This document shows positions 25,990 through 36,409 of a stretch of DNA of 64,000 nucleotides, in pieces. How positions within the stretch are numbered: position 1 is the first letter of the stretch; each line of letters begins with the position of its first letter. The DNA lies in contig NZ_PHKV01000001.1 of NCBI RefSeq assembly GCF_002846205.1, positions 744,001-808,000 of the forward strand, in the 5' to 3' direction. The notes beneath the pieces are model-generated. The model had not been told where the DNA came from. It saw only the letters and a list, made by a program, of their open reading frames with translations, and did not search any database. The position numbers and the translations under genes were made by a program. The stretch is from Xanthomonas prunicola. Its GTDB lineage: Bacteria; Pseudomonadota; Gammaproteobacteria; Xanthomonadales; Xanthomonadaceae.

Positions 25990-28671
25990 TCAGCGCTTGG
26001 CGGTTTGTGCCTGCTTCAGCGCAGCGCACAGGCGGATGGTTTCGCCGGTCTGGGCCAAGCCGCGGTCGGCGCCGCTGAGCTTGGCCAGGCGCGGCTTGAA
26101 GAACGCATCCAGGCGGTCGGCTTCTTCCACACTGCAGCCCCCGGACGCACCCAGCGACGGCAAGCCGCCACCGTCGAACGAGCCGCTGCGTTGCACGATG
26201 CGGTCGAAGTTGGCGGTGAACCAGGCCCACATCGAATCGTGCGAGCTCTCGTCGCTATGCCCGCGCGTCAGCAGGCTCTTCATCTCGCCTACCTTGATCG
26301 CATCGGTCAACGCGAAATCACGCACCTGCTTCAGCAGTGCCGGATCCTGCACCGTGCCCAGTGCAGCGATCATCGCGTTGCGCTGAGCCGGGTCGGCATG
26401 CGTGCGTAGTGCATCGATCAACGTCTGCACTGCCGGTGCGCCGCGTTCCTGCACGGTCACTGCCAGCGCGGTGCCCAGCAGGTCCGGGTTCGCGGCGGAG
26501 AAATTCAGCGCGCCATTGCCGCCAGCTAGCACTGCATCGCCTTGCGCGAGCAGTGCCTTGCGTACCTCTGCGTTGTGCAGACGCAATGCGAACAACCCTG
26601 CCAGCGATGTCCGCAGCGCAGTGTCGTCGATCGACTCGGTGTCACGCCGTGTGTACCCCAGCGCACGCAAACGCGGCAGATACGCCTGTTCGGCAGCCTT
26701 GCGCAATGGGCCGCGCTGCGCCTCGGTGGTGGACTGGTAGCGCCAGATCCACACGAAACGATCCACCAGCGCGGTGGACACATCGGCCGATTTCGACGGT
26801 GCCAGCTGCGTGATCGCCGCAAGCACGGCCGCGTTGTCGGCATCGCCGTGACGGTACGCCGCATTGATCGCATCGGCGTAGGCGAGCTGTTCGTTATCGT
26901 CCAATTGGCCGACCTGTTTGCCCAGCGCCGCAAACTGCTTTTTGGGCAGCGAGAAGCGGTAATAGCCAGCGCCACGCGCGTTCGGGAACACCCACGTGTT
27001 CTTGCCAGCGCCTTCCAGCACGATGCTGCCGCTGCCGTCCTCGAGCAACTGGCAGGCAGTACCGACCTGGTTCTTGCCCTTGCCATACTTCACGCACACC
27101 GGCATGCCCCATTGCTGTGCGGTGGAGCCGGTGGATCCCAGCGGCAGATAGCGCTGCTGCTGCAGTTTGACCACCGTCTTGCCGCTTTCGCGGTCAACCT
27201 CGGTCTGCAGATACGGCACGCCTGGCTGGTTGAGAAAGCTGCGGAATGCTGCCTTGAAATCGTCGCCCTTGCCTGCGGCGTCGGCGATCGCATCGACCAG
27301 ATCGTCTGCGGTAGCGTTGCCGAACGTGTGCTTGGCGATATAGGTACGCATGCCCTGGCGGAACACGTCTTCGCCGACGAAGGCTTCGAACATCGCCAAC
27401 ACCGCTGCGCCCTTCTGGTAGGTGATGCCGTCGAACGCGGTTTCGATATCGCCATTGCCGGTGATCGGCTGGCGAATCTTGCGCGCGCTCACCAGGCTGT
27501 CGTTCTCCATCGCATGCTGCGCGCCGGCGATACGGTCCAGATTGGCGTTGTATTCCGGATGCAGCTGCATGGTGATCTTCTGCTGCATCCAGGTCGCGAA
27601 CGCTTCGTTGAGCCACAGATCGTCCCACCACGCCATGGTGACGGTGTCACCGGTCCACTGGTGCGCCAATTCGTGCGCGTTGGTGTTGAAAGAACGCTGC
27701 AGGTTCTCGGCCGGCGAATCTTTATCCAGCAACAGCAGCCAATCGCGGAAGGTCACAAACCCAGGATTTTCCATCGCGCCGGCGCTGAAGTCCGGTGCGG
27801 CGACCAGATCGAGCTTGTCGAACGGGTAGCCGAAGGCGTAGTAGTCCTCCAGCGCGGCGATGATGGCCGGGGTCTGATCCAGTGCTGGCGTGATGCGCGG
27901 GCCCTGACCCTTGGCGGCAATGCCGCGCAACGGCGTGGCGTTGGGGCGCTGCGGTGTCGCCGGCATCGGCGCCACATCCACCACATCCCACGGTCCGGCG
28001 GCGTAAGCCACCAGGTAGGTCGGCAACGGCACCGTCGGGGCGAAGGTCACTGTCTTCCAGCCCTTGCCGGCCGGCTTGGTCGAAGTCGCGATCGTATTGG
28101 CCAGCGCTTGGTCGTCGCTGGGCACGGTCAGGCTGATGTCGAACGGCGTCTTGAACGCCGGCTCGTCGAAGCCCGGGAACGCGTAACGCGCACTGATCGG
28201 CTCCATCTGCGTCATCGCATACGCCTTGCCCTGGTATTTCACCTGGTACAGGCCCTGCAGCTGCTGGTTGAGCGGCGCGCTATAGGTGATCTCCACGGTG
28301 AGCGTCTGCGGCGTGAGCGTGCGGCCGAAATCCAGCCGCGCCACGCCGGTTTGCGCATCGGCTTGCACGTAGCGTGCAGTCAGCGCCTTGCCCTTGCCGG
28401 GCTTGACCGTGACCTTGCTGACCTGCAATTCCTTGCCATGCAACCAAAGATGGTCGGACGCCTGCTTGAGCTGTACGCGGATGGTGGTGCGGCCACTGAA
28501 TTGGGTTTGCTCCGGGTCGATCTTGAGCGCGAGGCTGTAGCGCTGCGGCACCGCCCAGGTCGGCAGACGCCCATTGGGAACCGGCTCACCGGACGACTGC
28601 GCCAGCGCATTGCCGCAGCACAACGCTAGCAGGGAAGGAACAAGCAGGCAGGCAAGACGACGCATTGGCAT
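25990..28671 (-). CDS. Exported M1-family aminopeptidase
   Basis: An 893-residue zinc aminopeptidase with a signal peptide (MPMRRLACLLVPSLLALCCG, cleavage near ALAQS). The N-terminal beta-sandwich is followed by the exopeptidase motif GAMENPG, zinc site HELAHQWTGD with third ligand in WLNEAFATWMQQK, the FDGITYQKGAAVL region and an ERAP1-like helical C-terminal domain. It removes N-terminal residues from peptides in the periplasm. Size and motifs match puromycin-sensitive-type bacterial members. Confidence 0.94.
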   Translation of the reverse strand: MPMRRLACLLVPSLLALCCGNALAQSSGEPVPNGRLPTWAVPQRYSLALKIDPEQTQFSGRTTIRVQLKQASDHLWLHGKELQVSKVTVKPGKGKALTARYVQADAQTGVARLDFGRTLTPQTLTVEITYSAPLNQQLQGLYQVKYQGKAYAMTQMEPISARYAFPGFDEPAFKTPFDISLTVPSDDQALANTIATSTKPAGKGWKTVTFAPTVPLPTYLVAYAAGPWDVVDVAPMPATPQRPNATPLRGIAAKGQGPRITPALDQTPAIIAALEDYYAFGYPFDKLDLVAAPDFSAGAMENPGFVTFRDWLLLLDKDSPAENLQRSFNTNAHELAHQWTGDTVTMAWWDDLWLNEAFATWMQQKITMQLHPEYNANLDRIAGAQHAMENDSLVSARKIRQPITGNGDIETAFDGITYQKGAAVLAMFEAFVGEDVFRQGMRTYIAKHTFGNATADDLVDAIADAAGKGDDFKAAFRSFLNQPGVPYLQTEVDRESGKTVVKLQQQRYLPLGSTGSTAQQWGMPVCVKYGKGKNQVGTACQLLEDGSGSIVLEGAGKNTWVFPNARGAGYYRFSLPKKQFAALGKQVGQLDDNEQLAYADAINAAYRHGDADNAAVLAAITQLAPSKSADVSTALVDRFVWIWRYQSTTEAQRGPLRKAAEQAYLPRLRALGYTRRDTESIDDTALRTSLAGLFALRLHNAEVRKALLAQGDAVLAGGNGALNFSAANPDLLGTALAVTVQERGAPAVQTLIDALRTHADPAQRNAMIAALGTVQDPALLKQVRDFALTDAIKVGEMKSLLTRGHSDESSHDSMWAWFTANFDRIVQRSGSFDGGGLPSLGASGGCSVEEADRLDAFFKPRLAKLSGADRGLAQTGETIRLCAALKQAQTAKR

Positions 28672-28798
28672 TCCGGTCGGGGTAACCGCCGAAGTCGATC
28701 ACAGCCGGGCATGGCTGTCATGTGACCTTAGTCATTGCGTGGTCTGTCGGGTGAAAAATATATCAGCGAAAAACCGGCAGCGACAGAAGCGCAGGATC

Positions 28799-29115
28799 TC
28801 AAGATTTGAAGCCGAACCATTCAGATCGCATCCCGCTTTTTATGTGCAAAGCGCGCGGCATCGGTGAGAATGTTGCTACCTGCACCACCTGGTTGCTGGA
28901 ATCACTGCCGAAATCACCTGCAGCATCGCGCATCCTCCAGTGCAGGTTGTAGGCACCGGCAGCCAGCAGCGCGCGTAGAGTGAAGGCGAAATCCACGCTT
29001 GTCCCTGGCGGTACATCGGCCGGCAGGCCCACCTCGGTTGGCGACCAACTTCGGGTATCGCCGACCAGCGCGACGCGAATGCCCTGGCCCTGACGCCAGG
29101 TCACATTGCCGGTTC
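28799..29115 (-). pseudogene. Fragment of a secreted protein with NBR1-type Ig-like domain
   Basis: The frame reads TGNVTWRQGQGIRVALVGD, SWSPTEVGLPADVPPGTSVD, FTLRALLAAGAYNLHWRM, the NBR1/Ig-like bacterial domain found at the end of secreted enzymes. A TGA lies just before the TGNV codons near 29117, and no start or upstream catalytic part exists; an IS fragment lies immediately next to it. The frame tail to 28799 (SGMRSEWFGFKS) is probably junk. It is a truncated relic. Confidence 0.6.
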
Positions 29116-29286
29116 AGGCTTCTGAGGCTCAGGTAGCTTCTGAGCAGGCTGCGGTTGCTGATTCCGGCTCTGGCTCAACTGGAATTGAAGCCGCAAACGG
29201 AAAGGTGTTTGCTTTATGCCATCAGAGGCGCGCCAGTTCCTTGGAGCACTCGTAACGCTGATTGTGCAGGACAGGTTCGGAGGGTC

Positions 29287-29388
29287 GCCGATGCTGTGCT
29301 CGCGGCACAACTCTAGCTCGGGTGTATCTACCTCGGCCTGCCTGAGCAGGGCGATGACCCTGCTGTCGGTAAAGCTAGATTTTTTCAT
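29287..29388 (-). pseudogene. IS3-type transposase OrfA N-terminal fragment
   Basis: About 34 residues (MKKSSFTDSRVIALLRQAEV, then ELELCREHSIG) match the start of IS3-family OrfA HTH proteins. The expected continuation of the HTH is replaced by unrelated sequence running to 29101. No terminal repeats or OrfB remain. Confidence 0.65.
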
Positions 29389-29531
29389 GGAACATCCTCA
29401 GGTCATATCACGAGAAAATTCCACTTCTGACACCTACTACTTGGCGGGGGGATTACCGTACCGACGCCCCCCGATTTTGCGTAGCACCCCAGTTGGGAGT
29501 CCAATTCTCTACCCCGAGAAGATTAGACACA

Positions 29532-29621
29532 AAGAAGCGTTTTACCGAAGAGCAGATCATGAGCTGCCTGCACGACGCCGAAGCGGGCATAGCGATCAAG
29601 GACTTATGCCGGAGGCAGGAT
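29532..29621 (+). pseudogene. Second IS3-type transposase OrfA fragment
   Basis: KKRFTEEQIMSCLHDAEAG then IAIKDLCRRQ matches the OrfA N-terminus of another IS3-group element. The frame then loses the family pattern (DRDGLCTASG), consistent with a frameshift. It is opposite in strand to the fragment at 29287-29388, so two insertions or an inversion occurred. Confidence 0.65.
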
Positions 29622-29978
29622 CGCGACGGCTTATGCACAGCGTCTGGCAAACACCGATACCTTCGCAAACTTCGACCCCATGGGGGCAGCCAGAAGAGGC
29701 TAGCTCACGTCACGCAGTAGGGCATGGAGCAGCTACGCAGGAGAGCTACACCATGACTCGAGCTCTGCAGGTTATTTTGACTTTGGATCAGCGGGCCTTC
29801 TACACCTGAGTTATTTTTATTCTTAGCAACCCTGTCGCAGCGATCCAAAGCGACGCGATCCGCTGTGTTTAGGGCCCAATCGGCTGGAAAAAAGTGCATA
29901 CATCTTGGGTCGGGCGCTCTCTAACCTATGACGGGCCCTGAGCGGAGTAGACGAGGGCACTACAAGCCCCGACACCGC
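29622..29978. other. Non-coding remainder of the IS graveyard
   Basis: About 357 nt between the last transposase fragment and the efflux pump stop. The first part may be frame-shifted OrfA debris; the rest shows no gene or clear terminator. Base composition is lower in GC than the flanks. Confidence 0.4.
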
Positions 29979-32900
29979 TCACGCATGCCCACCCACCGAA
30001 GGCGTCTGCGCCTCCAGGGTTTCCAGCTGGCGTGCCACCGCTTCGGGTGACTTGGTGTACGGGGCGATCAGGCTGTAGAACGCCGGCACCACGTACAGCG
30101 ACAACAACGTCGACAGCGACACGCCGAAGATCACCACCACGCCGATCGTGGCGCGGCTGGCCGAGCCAGGCCCGCCGGCCACCACCAGCGGAATCGCACC
30201 GACCACCGTCGCAATCGAGGTCATCAGGATCGGGCGCAACCGCACCGAGGCCGATTCCACGATGGCCGCATGCACGCTGCGGCCTTCGTCGCGTAACTGG
30301 TTGGCGAATTCCACGATCAGGATTCCGTTCTTGGCTGCCAGACCCACCAGCATCACGATGCCGATCTGACTGAACAGGTTGAGCGTACCGCCGGTCAGCC
30401 ACAACCCCACCAGCGCGCCCAACACCGCCAACGGCACCGTGAGCATGATCACCAACGGGTGCGCGAAGCTTTCGAACTGTGCGGCCAGCACCAGATACAC
30501 CACCAGCAGCGCCATGCCGAAGGTCAGCAACACCGCACTGCCGGATTGCTGGTACTCGCGCGATTCGCCCTTCCAGTCCACCTGCGCATATTCGGGGAGT
30601 TCTTCCTGCGCCGCCTGCTGCGCCCAGGCGATGGCGTCGCCAAGCGGATAGCCCGGCGCCAGGCCGGCCGTGATCGTAATTGCGCGCAGGCGATTGAAGC
30701 GGTTCAAGGTGCCGGCTTCGGCCACTTCGCTCAAGGTCACCAGATTCGAGAGCGGGATCAGTTCGCCACGGTTGGAACGCACGCGAATGGCGGTGAGGTC
30801 TTCCGGCGACATGCGGCCTTCGCGCCCGGCCTGCAGCATCACGTCGTATTCCTCGCCGTTGTCGACGAAGGTGGTGACGCGGCGCGAGCCCATCAATGCT
30901 TCCAGCGCGCCGCCAATGGCGGTGACCGGCACGCCGAGATCGGCCGCGCGCAAGCGGTCGATATTGACGCGCATCTGCGGCCGGGTTTCCTTGTAATCCG
31001 AGTCGGGCCCGACCAGGCCGGGGTTGGCTTCCATGCGCTGGAGGATGCGATCGCGCCACTGCGCGATTTCCGCATAATCCGGCCCGCCCAGCACCAGCTG
31101 GAACGGTTGCCCACGGCTACGCACCAGCCCGCCGCTCACCTGCGTGCGTGCGCGCACGCCGCTGAGCACGTTGAGTTTCTGCTGCACCTCATCGGCCACT
31201 TCGGTGGTGGGGCGGCTGCGTTTTTGCCAGTCCTGCAAGAACACGCTGACGCGACCGGTATGCATTTCCTCGCTGCTGCCAAAGCCACCGGGCACGCGCG
31301 GGTTGGCACGCACGATGGGTTTGTCCGGGCCCACGTAGGGGCGCAGGATGTCTTCCACCTGATGCATCTGCCCCACGGTGTAATCGAAGCCGGCACCTTC
31401 CGGGCCATCGATCATGATCTGGAAATTGCCGCGGTCTTCGGCCGGCGCCAGTTCGGAAGGAATGCGGCCCATCAGCCAGGCGCTGGCACCCAGCGCCAAC
31501 AGCATCAACAGCGCAAAGATCCAGGTGCGGTGCACATGCCGCTCCAGCGAGCGCCCGTATGCCCCGGACACCGCCTGCATGCGCCTATCGAACCATTGGT
31601 GAAAGCGGTTGGGTCTGGCCTGCCCGTGCGAGCGCAGCAGCTTGGACGACATCATCGGCGTCAGCGTCAGCGCCACGAAGGCCGAGATTGCCACCGCTGC
31701 GGCCAGTGCCACCGCCAACTCGCGGAACAGCCGCCCGGTATTGCCTTCCAGAAAACCAACCGGCAGAAACACCGCAACCAGCACCGCAGTCGTCGCAATC
31801 ACCGCAAACGCCACCTGCCCGGTACCACGCTTGGCGGCCACCAGCGGCGGCTCGCCCAGATCGATGCGGCGCTGGATGTTTTCCACCACCACGATGGCGT
31901 CGTCCACCACCAAACCGATACATAGCACCAATGCCAGCAAGGTGAGCAGGTTGATCGAGAAATCGAACGCGTACAGCGCGATGAAAGAGGCGATCAGGCA
32001 CACCGGCACCGTCACTGCGGGGATCAATGCGGCGCGTGCGCTGCCCAGAAACACCCAGATCACCACCAGTACCAGCACCACCGCTTCCACCAGCGTGTGA
32101 TACACGCGCTCCACCGCTGCATCGATGAAAGTGGTGGTGTCGAAGGCGACGAAGATATTGGTGCCCTGCGGCAGCGACTTCTGCACTTCTGCGGCTTGCG
32201 CGCGTGCTTCGCGCGCCACGTCCAGCGCGTTGGCGGTGGAGTTACGCACGATGCCCAGGCCCACATTGGGCACGCCGTTACTCTGGAAATACGCGCGCCG
32301 CTCGGCCGAGCTCAGCTCGACCCTGGCCACATCGCCCAGCCGCACCACATAACCGCCCTCGCCCTTGTTCAACGGCAGCTTGGCGAAGTCTTCGGGCTTG
32401 AGATAACTGCGCTCCACGCGCAGGGTGAAATCGCGCTGCGCCGATTCGATGCTGCCGGCGGGCAGCTCCACGTTTTCGTTCTGCAGCGCCGCTTCCACAT
32501 CGGCGACCGTGAGTTCGCGTGCAGCCAGTTGATCACGGTCCAGCCAGATGCGCATCGCATAGCGCTGGCGTCCGCCGATGCGCACCTGCGCCACGCCGTC
32601 CAGGCTGGAAAAACGATCCACCACGTAGCGCTCGGCGTAGTCGCTCAACTGCAGCGTGTCCATCGTGCTGGAGCTCATGTTGAGCCACAGGATGGGGTCG
32701 GCATCGGCTTCGACCTTGGAAATCTCCGGCGGGCGTGCCTGGTCGGGCATGCGGTCGGACACGCGGCTGACCGCGTCACGCACGTCGTTGGCGGCTGCTT
32801 CCATATCGCGCGACTGCACGAACTCGATACTGATGTCGGAGGAACCATTGCGGCTGCGCGCTTCAATGGTGGAGATACCCTCGATGCCGGCCAATGCGTC

Positions 32901-33104
32901 TTCCAGCACCTGGGTGATGCGGCTTTCCACCACCGCTGCCGAGGCGCCGGTGTATTCCACATCCACCGAGACGATGGGTGGGTCGATGGCCGGTAACTCG
33001 CGCAGCGTCAGCCGGGTGAACGACATCACCCCCAGCACGATCAGCAACAAACTCATCACCACCGCCATCACCGGGCGGGTGATCGACAGGTCGGAGAGTT
33101 TCAT
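29979..33104 (-). CDS. RND efflux transporter, HAE1 family
   Basis: A 1041-residue inner-membrane drug/proton antiporter. TM1 is MKLSDLSITRPVMAVVMSLL. The proton-relay TM4 segment has GLVVDDAIVVVENIQRR (paired Asp), the TM6 region FLPVGFLEGNTGRLFRELA, and the second half repeats with GLAAKNGILIVEFANQLRDE. Its ATG overlaps the stop of the membrane-fusion gene (ATGA). It resembles the MexF/VexD-like single-component pump class, expelling hydrophobic compounds. No outer-membrane channel gene is in the operon, so it must borrow one. Confidence 0.95.
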   Translation of the reverse strand: MKLSDLSITRPVMAVVMSLLLIVLGVMSFTRLTLRELPAIDPPIVSVDVEYTGASAAVVESRITQVLEDALAGIEGISTIEARSRNGSSDISIEFVQSRDMEAAANDVRDAVSRVSDRMPDQARPPEISKVEADADPILWLNMSSSTMDTLQLSDYAERYVVDRFSSLDGVAQVRIGGRQRYAMRIWLDRDQLAARELTVADVEAALQNENVELPAGSIESAQRDFTLRVERSYLKPEDFAKLPLNKGEGGYVVRLGDVARVELSSAERRAYFQSNGVPNVGLGIVRNSTANALDVAREARAQAAEVQKSLPQGTNIFVAFDTTTFIDAAVERVYHTLVEAVVLVLVVIWVFLGSARAALIPAVTVPVCLIASFIALYAFDFSINLLTLLALVLCIGLVVDDAIVVVENIQRRIDLGEPPLVAAKRGTGQVAFAVIATTAVLVAVFLPVGFLEGNTGRLFRELAVALAAAVAISAFVALTLTPMMSSKLLRSHGQARPNRFHQWFDRRMQAVSGAYGRSLERHVHRTWIFALLMLLALGASAWLMGRIPSELAPAEDRGNFQIMIDGPEGAGFDYTVGQMHQVEDILRPYVGPDKPIVRANPRVPGGFGSSEEMHTGRVSVFLQDWQKRSRPTTEVADEVQQKLNVLSGVRARTQVSGGLVRSRGQPFQLVLGGPDYAEIAQWRDRILQRMEANPGLVGPDSDYKETRPQMRVNIDRLRAADLGVPVTAIGGALEALMGSRRVTTFVDNGEEYDVMLQAGREGRMSPEDLTAIRVRSNRGELIPLSNLVTLSEVAEAGTLNRFNRLRAITITAGLAPGYPLGDAIAWAQQAAQEELPEYAQVDWKGESREYQQSGSAVLLTFGMALLVVYLVLAAQFESFAHPLVIMLTVPLAVLGALVGLWLTGGTLNLFSQIGIVMLVGLAAKNGILIVEFANQLRDEGRSVHAAIVESASVRLRPILMTSIATVVGAIPLVVAGGPGSASRATIGVVVIFGVSLSTLLSLYVVPAFYSLIAPYTKSPEAVARQLETLEAQTPSVGGHA

Positions 33105-34171
33105 CGTGCTGCCGCCTGCGGGCGAGCCGACGCGGGCGGGGCCTGATCCACGATCTTCAAACCCACACGCAGCTTGCCCGTGCCATCCACCACGATACGC
33201 TCGCCGGCTTTGACGCCGTCAAGAATTTCCACCTTGCCATCGCGCCGCTCGCCCAGGCGCACATCGGCGCGCTCGACGGTGCTGTCGGGCTTGACCCGGA
33301 AGACATACGATTCGCGACCCACCTGCACCACCGCAATTTCCGGGATCACCACCGCCTGCCGCGCCGGCTGGAACAGCCGCACATCCAGCAGCATGCCCGG
33401 ACGCAGCCGGCGATCGTCGTTGGGGAAATCCGCGCGCACCGTCACCGAGCGCGTGGTCTCGTCGATCCGCGAATCGATGGTCGCCACTTCACCCTCGAAC
33501 TGCGCGCCCGGATATGCCGCCGCGCTACCGCTCACGGCATTACCGAGTTGCACCAGGCCGAACTGCGATTCCGGCACCTGGAAATCCACGTACATGCGCG
33601 CCACATCGTCCAGCGTGGCGATCACGGTGCTGGAGGTGATCAACGACCCCGGGCTGATCTGGCGGATGCCCAGCACGCCGGAAAACGGCGCGCGCACCTC
33701 GCGGTCGGTGATTTCCGCGCGCATCTGCTGCACGCGCGCCTGCGCGGCATCGCGCAAGGCGCGCTGCGTATCCACGGTGGATTTGGCCACCAGTTGCTGG
33801 CCAACCAGACTCAACTGGCGGCGATACAGCTGGTCGGTTTCTTCAAAGGTGGCCTGTGCGGCCGTCAATGCCGCCTGCTGCGAATTGCCGCGCAGACGCA
33901 ACAGTAATTGCCCGGCCTTGACCTCGTCGCCGCTGTCGAAATACACCTGCTCCACCACATCGCTGACCGCGGCGGTGAGCGCCACCGATTCGCGCGCACG
34001 CACCGTGGCGATCGACTGCACCGTCGAATTCCAGGGTTGGGTGGCCACGGCCTGCACAGAGACCGGAATGGGTTTGGCAGCGGCTGGCGTGCTGGCCTGA
34101 CGGCTACAACCGGCCAGGACGGCGGCCAACAAGAGCGCGGCGCAGACGCGCGCGCTGGGCAGAACAGGCAT
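33101..34171 (-). CDS. RND efflux periplasmic adaptor (membrane fusion protein)
   Basis: A 356-residue lipoprotein adaptor. The signal is MPVLPSARVCAALLLAAVLA with lipobox LAGC. It has the lipoyl half-motifs (VEQVYFDSGDEVKAGQLLLR and the RAPFSGVLGIRQISPGSLI segment) around a short helical hairpin, then the beta-barrel and membrane-proximal domains (FRVKPDSTVERADVRLGERR). It links the RND pump to an outer-membrane channel. First gene of the two-gene operon; no regulator gene is adjacent. Confidence 0.94.
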   Translation of the reverse strand: MPVLPSARVCAALLLAAVLAGCSRQASTPAAAKPIPVSVQAVATQPWNSTVQSIATVRARESVALTAAVSDVVEQVYFDSGDEVKAGQLLLRLRGNSQQAALTAAQATFEETDQLYRRQLSLVGQQLVAKSTVDTQRALRDAAQARVQQMRAEITDREVRAPFSGVLGIRQISPGSLITSSTVIATLDDVARMYVDFQVPESQFGLVQLGNAVSGSAAAYPGAQFEGEVATIDSRIDETTRSVTVRADFPNDDRRLRPGMLLDVRLFQPARQAVVIPEIAVVQVGRESYVFRVKPDSTVERADVRLGERRDGKVEILDGVKAGERIVVDGTGKLRVGLKIVDQAPPASARPQAAAR

Positions 34172-34432
34172 CAGAACATCCTGGCGGGGTACGTCGAAAG
34201 TTTACCGACCTAGCCGCCATGAATTGACAGAAAGGACGCGCTTTGCACCATGACCAAAGACCCTTGCTGTCCTTGGCATGATGCGCTGGCCAGCACGACC
34301 ATGACCTTGCCGCACCTGCGCCACTCGGGCGCAGCCGGTGCGCTGCGGCTGCATGTATGGGTTCATACTTCGCCGTTCTGCACACTGACCACGCGCGCCT
34401 GACGACCGCCTGCCCTGTCGTGTTAGCCGCTC

Positions 34433-36409
34433 TTAGCGTTCCAGCCCCAGATACTCCAGCACATGGCGCGCCAGCGCCTCTACATTCTCACCATCGGCGT
34501 GAAGATGGATCTCCGGTGTTTCGGGCGCCTCGTACGGCGAGTCGATCCCGGTGAAATTGGGAATCTGCCCGGCACGCGCCTTGCGGTACAGCCCCTTGAC
34601 GTCGCGCGCCTCGGCAACCGCCAGCGGCACGTCCACAAACACTTCGACGAACTCGCCCTGGTCGAAACGCTCGCGCGCCAGTTGCCGCTCAGCACGGAAC
34701 GGCGAGATGAAGCTCACCAGCACGATCAGGCCGGCATCGGCCATCAAGCGGGCCACTTCCGCCACGCGGCGGATGTTTTCAACGCGGTCTTCGTCGGTGA
34801 AGCCCAGATCGCGGTTGAGGCCGTGGCGCACGTTGTCGCCGTCCAGAATGAAGGTGTGATAGCCCAGGGCGTGCAGCCGTTTGTCGACCAGATTGGCGAC
34901 AGTGGACTTGCCTGCACCCGACAGACCGGTAAACCACAACACGCGCGGCGTCTGGCCCTTGATGCGGGCACGTGCGCTGCGATCCACATCCAGATGCTGC
35001 CAGTGCACGTTGCCGGCGCGGCGCAAAGCGAATTCCAGCGTGCCGGCGGCCACCGTGGCATTGCTCTGTCGGTCGATCAGGATGAAACCGCCGAGCACGC
35101 GGTTGCGCGCATACGGCGAGAACGCGATGGGCTCGTCCAGCGCCAGATTGCAGTAGCCCACTTCGTTGAGCTCCAGCCGTTTGGCGGCCAGCCGCTCCTG
35201 CGTGTTCACATCGACCTTGTGCTTGATCTCGCTGATACTGACGGTGACCGTGCGGGTGCCGATCTTGAGCCAGTATGGGCGCCCGGGCAGCAGCGCGGCA
35301 TCGTCCATCCACAGCAGATGCGCAGCGAACTGGTCGGCCACTTCGGGCGGGTCGTCGATGGCGGCAATGATGTCGCCACGGCTGATATCGATCTCATCGC
35401 GCAAGGTCAGCGTCACCGCCTGTCCAGCGCGTGCGCTGTCCACCTCGCCATTGGCATCGAGCACGCTTGCTACCTGCGTGCGGCGCCCGGATGGCACCAC
35501 CACTACCGCATCGCCCACACGCACCTGCCCGGCGGCAATCGTGCCTGCATAGCCACGGAACTGCGCGTTGGGACGGTTGACCCACTGCACCGACAGACGC
35601 AGGCCGCTCCCGGCCTCCGGCGGTTCGAGCTGCACGGTGTTCAGGTGCTGCAGAAGATGCGGGCCGCTGTACCACGGCATCCGCGTCGACGCGGCGGACA
35701 GATTTTCGCCCTCCAATGCCGATAACGGAATGCATTGCAGATCGGTGATGCCTAGCTGCGCGGCAAGTGTTTTGTAGGCTTCTGCAATCGCGGTGAATAC
35801 CTGCGCGTCGTAGCCCACCAGATCCATCTTGTTGACCGCCAGCACCACGTGGCCGATGCCCAGCAGGGACACGATATAGCTGTGCCGGCGCGTCTGCGCG
35901 AGCAAGCCCTTGCGCGCATCCACCAGCACCACCGCCACATCGGCAGTGGACGCGCCGGTGGCCATGTTGCGGGTGTATTGCTCGTGGCCCGGGCAATCGG
36001 CCACGATGAACTTGCGTTGGTCGGTATCGAAATAGCGGTACGCCACATCGATGGTGATGCCCTGCTCGCGTTCGGCCGCCAGCCCATCCATCAGCAACGC
36101 GTAATCGATGCCCTCGCCCTGCGTGCCATGCCGGCGGCTATCGCTTTCCAGCGCCGCCAGCTGATCGTCGAACAAGCGCTTGCTGTCGTACAACAACCGC
36201 CCGATCAGCGTGCTCTTGCCATCGTCCACGCTGCCGCAGGTGATGAAGCGCAGCAGCGGCTTGGCTTCGTGTTGCCGGAGGTAGGCGTCGATGGTGCTGG
36301 GAATCGGGAGCGGGGAATCGGGAATCGCAACGGCGGCCTCCTCCCTCTTCGTGTTCGCGGTGACGTGCTGTTCCGATTCCCCATTCCCGATTCCCGAATC
36401 GCTGCCCAT
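34433..36409 (-). CDS. cysNC: Bifunctional sulfate adenylyltransferase subunit 1 / APS kinase (CysN-CysC fusion)
   Basis: A 658-residue fusion. The CysN part is an EF-Tu-like GTPase (P-loop [32 protein letters not shown]) driving ATP sulfurylase; the CysC part from about residue 470 phosphorylates APS to PAPS (P-loop [37 protein letters not shown]). The ATG at 36409 overlaps the cysD stop (TGATG). The first about 38 residues ([24 protein letters not shown]) are encoded by a GGGATTCG-type repeat element, so the conserved protein proper starts near [12 protein letters not shown] flanks and partner genes are standard. Confidence 0.96.
   Translation of the reverse strand: MGSDSGIGNGESEQHVTANTKREEAAVAIPDSPLPIPSTIDAYLRQHEAKPLLRFITCGSVDDGKSTLIGRLLYDSKRLFDDQLAALESDSRRHGTQGEGIDYALLMDGLAAEREQGITIDVAYRYFDTDQRKFIVADCPGHEQYTRNMATGASTADVAVVLVDARKGLLAQTRRHSYIVSLLGIGHVVLAVNKMDLVGYDAQVFTAIAEAYKTLAAQLGITDLQCIPLSALEGENLSAASTRMPWYSGPHLLQHLNTVQLEPPEAGSGLRLSVQWVNRPNAQFRGYAGTIAAGQVRVGDAVVVVPSGRRTQVASVLDANGEVDSARAGQAVTLTLRDEIDISRGDIIAAIDDPPEVADQFAAHLLWMDDAALLPGRPYWLKIGTRTVTVSISEIKHKVDVNTQERLAAKRLELNEVGYCNLALDEPIAFSPYARNRVLGGFILIDRQSNATVAAGTLEFALRRAGNVHWQHLDVDRSARARIKGQTPRVLWFTGLSGAGKSTVANLVDKRLHALGYHTFILDGDNVRHGLNRDLGFTDEDRVENIRRVAEVARLMADAGLIVLVSFISPFRAERQLARERFDQGEFVEVFVDVPLAVAEARDVKGLYRKARAGQIPNFTGIDSPYEAPETPEIHLHADGENVEALARHVLEYLGLER
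36296..36409. repeat. GGGATTCG-type inverted repeat element, copy B (inside cysNC 5' end)
   Basis: Arms of GGGAATCGGGAGCGGGGAAT type (36299-36330) and the inverted CCGATTCCCCATTCCCGATT type (36373-36397) flank a core containing CTCTTCGTGTT, a core string also found in copy C. The element is in frame and encodes the N-terminal extension of CysNC. Confidence 0.6.

Noticed and set aside
29216..29809. 197-codon plus-strand frame across the IS graveyard
   Set aside because: It crosses two fragments in opposite orientation and matches no family in this frame.
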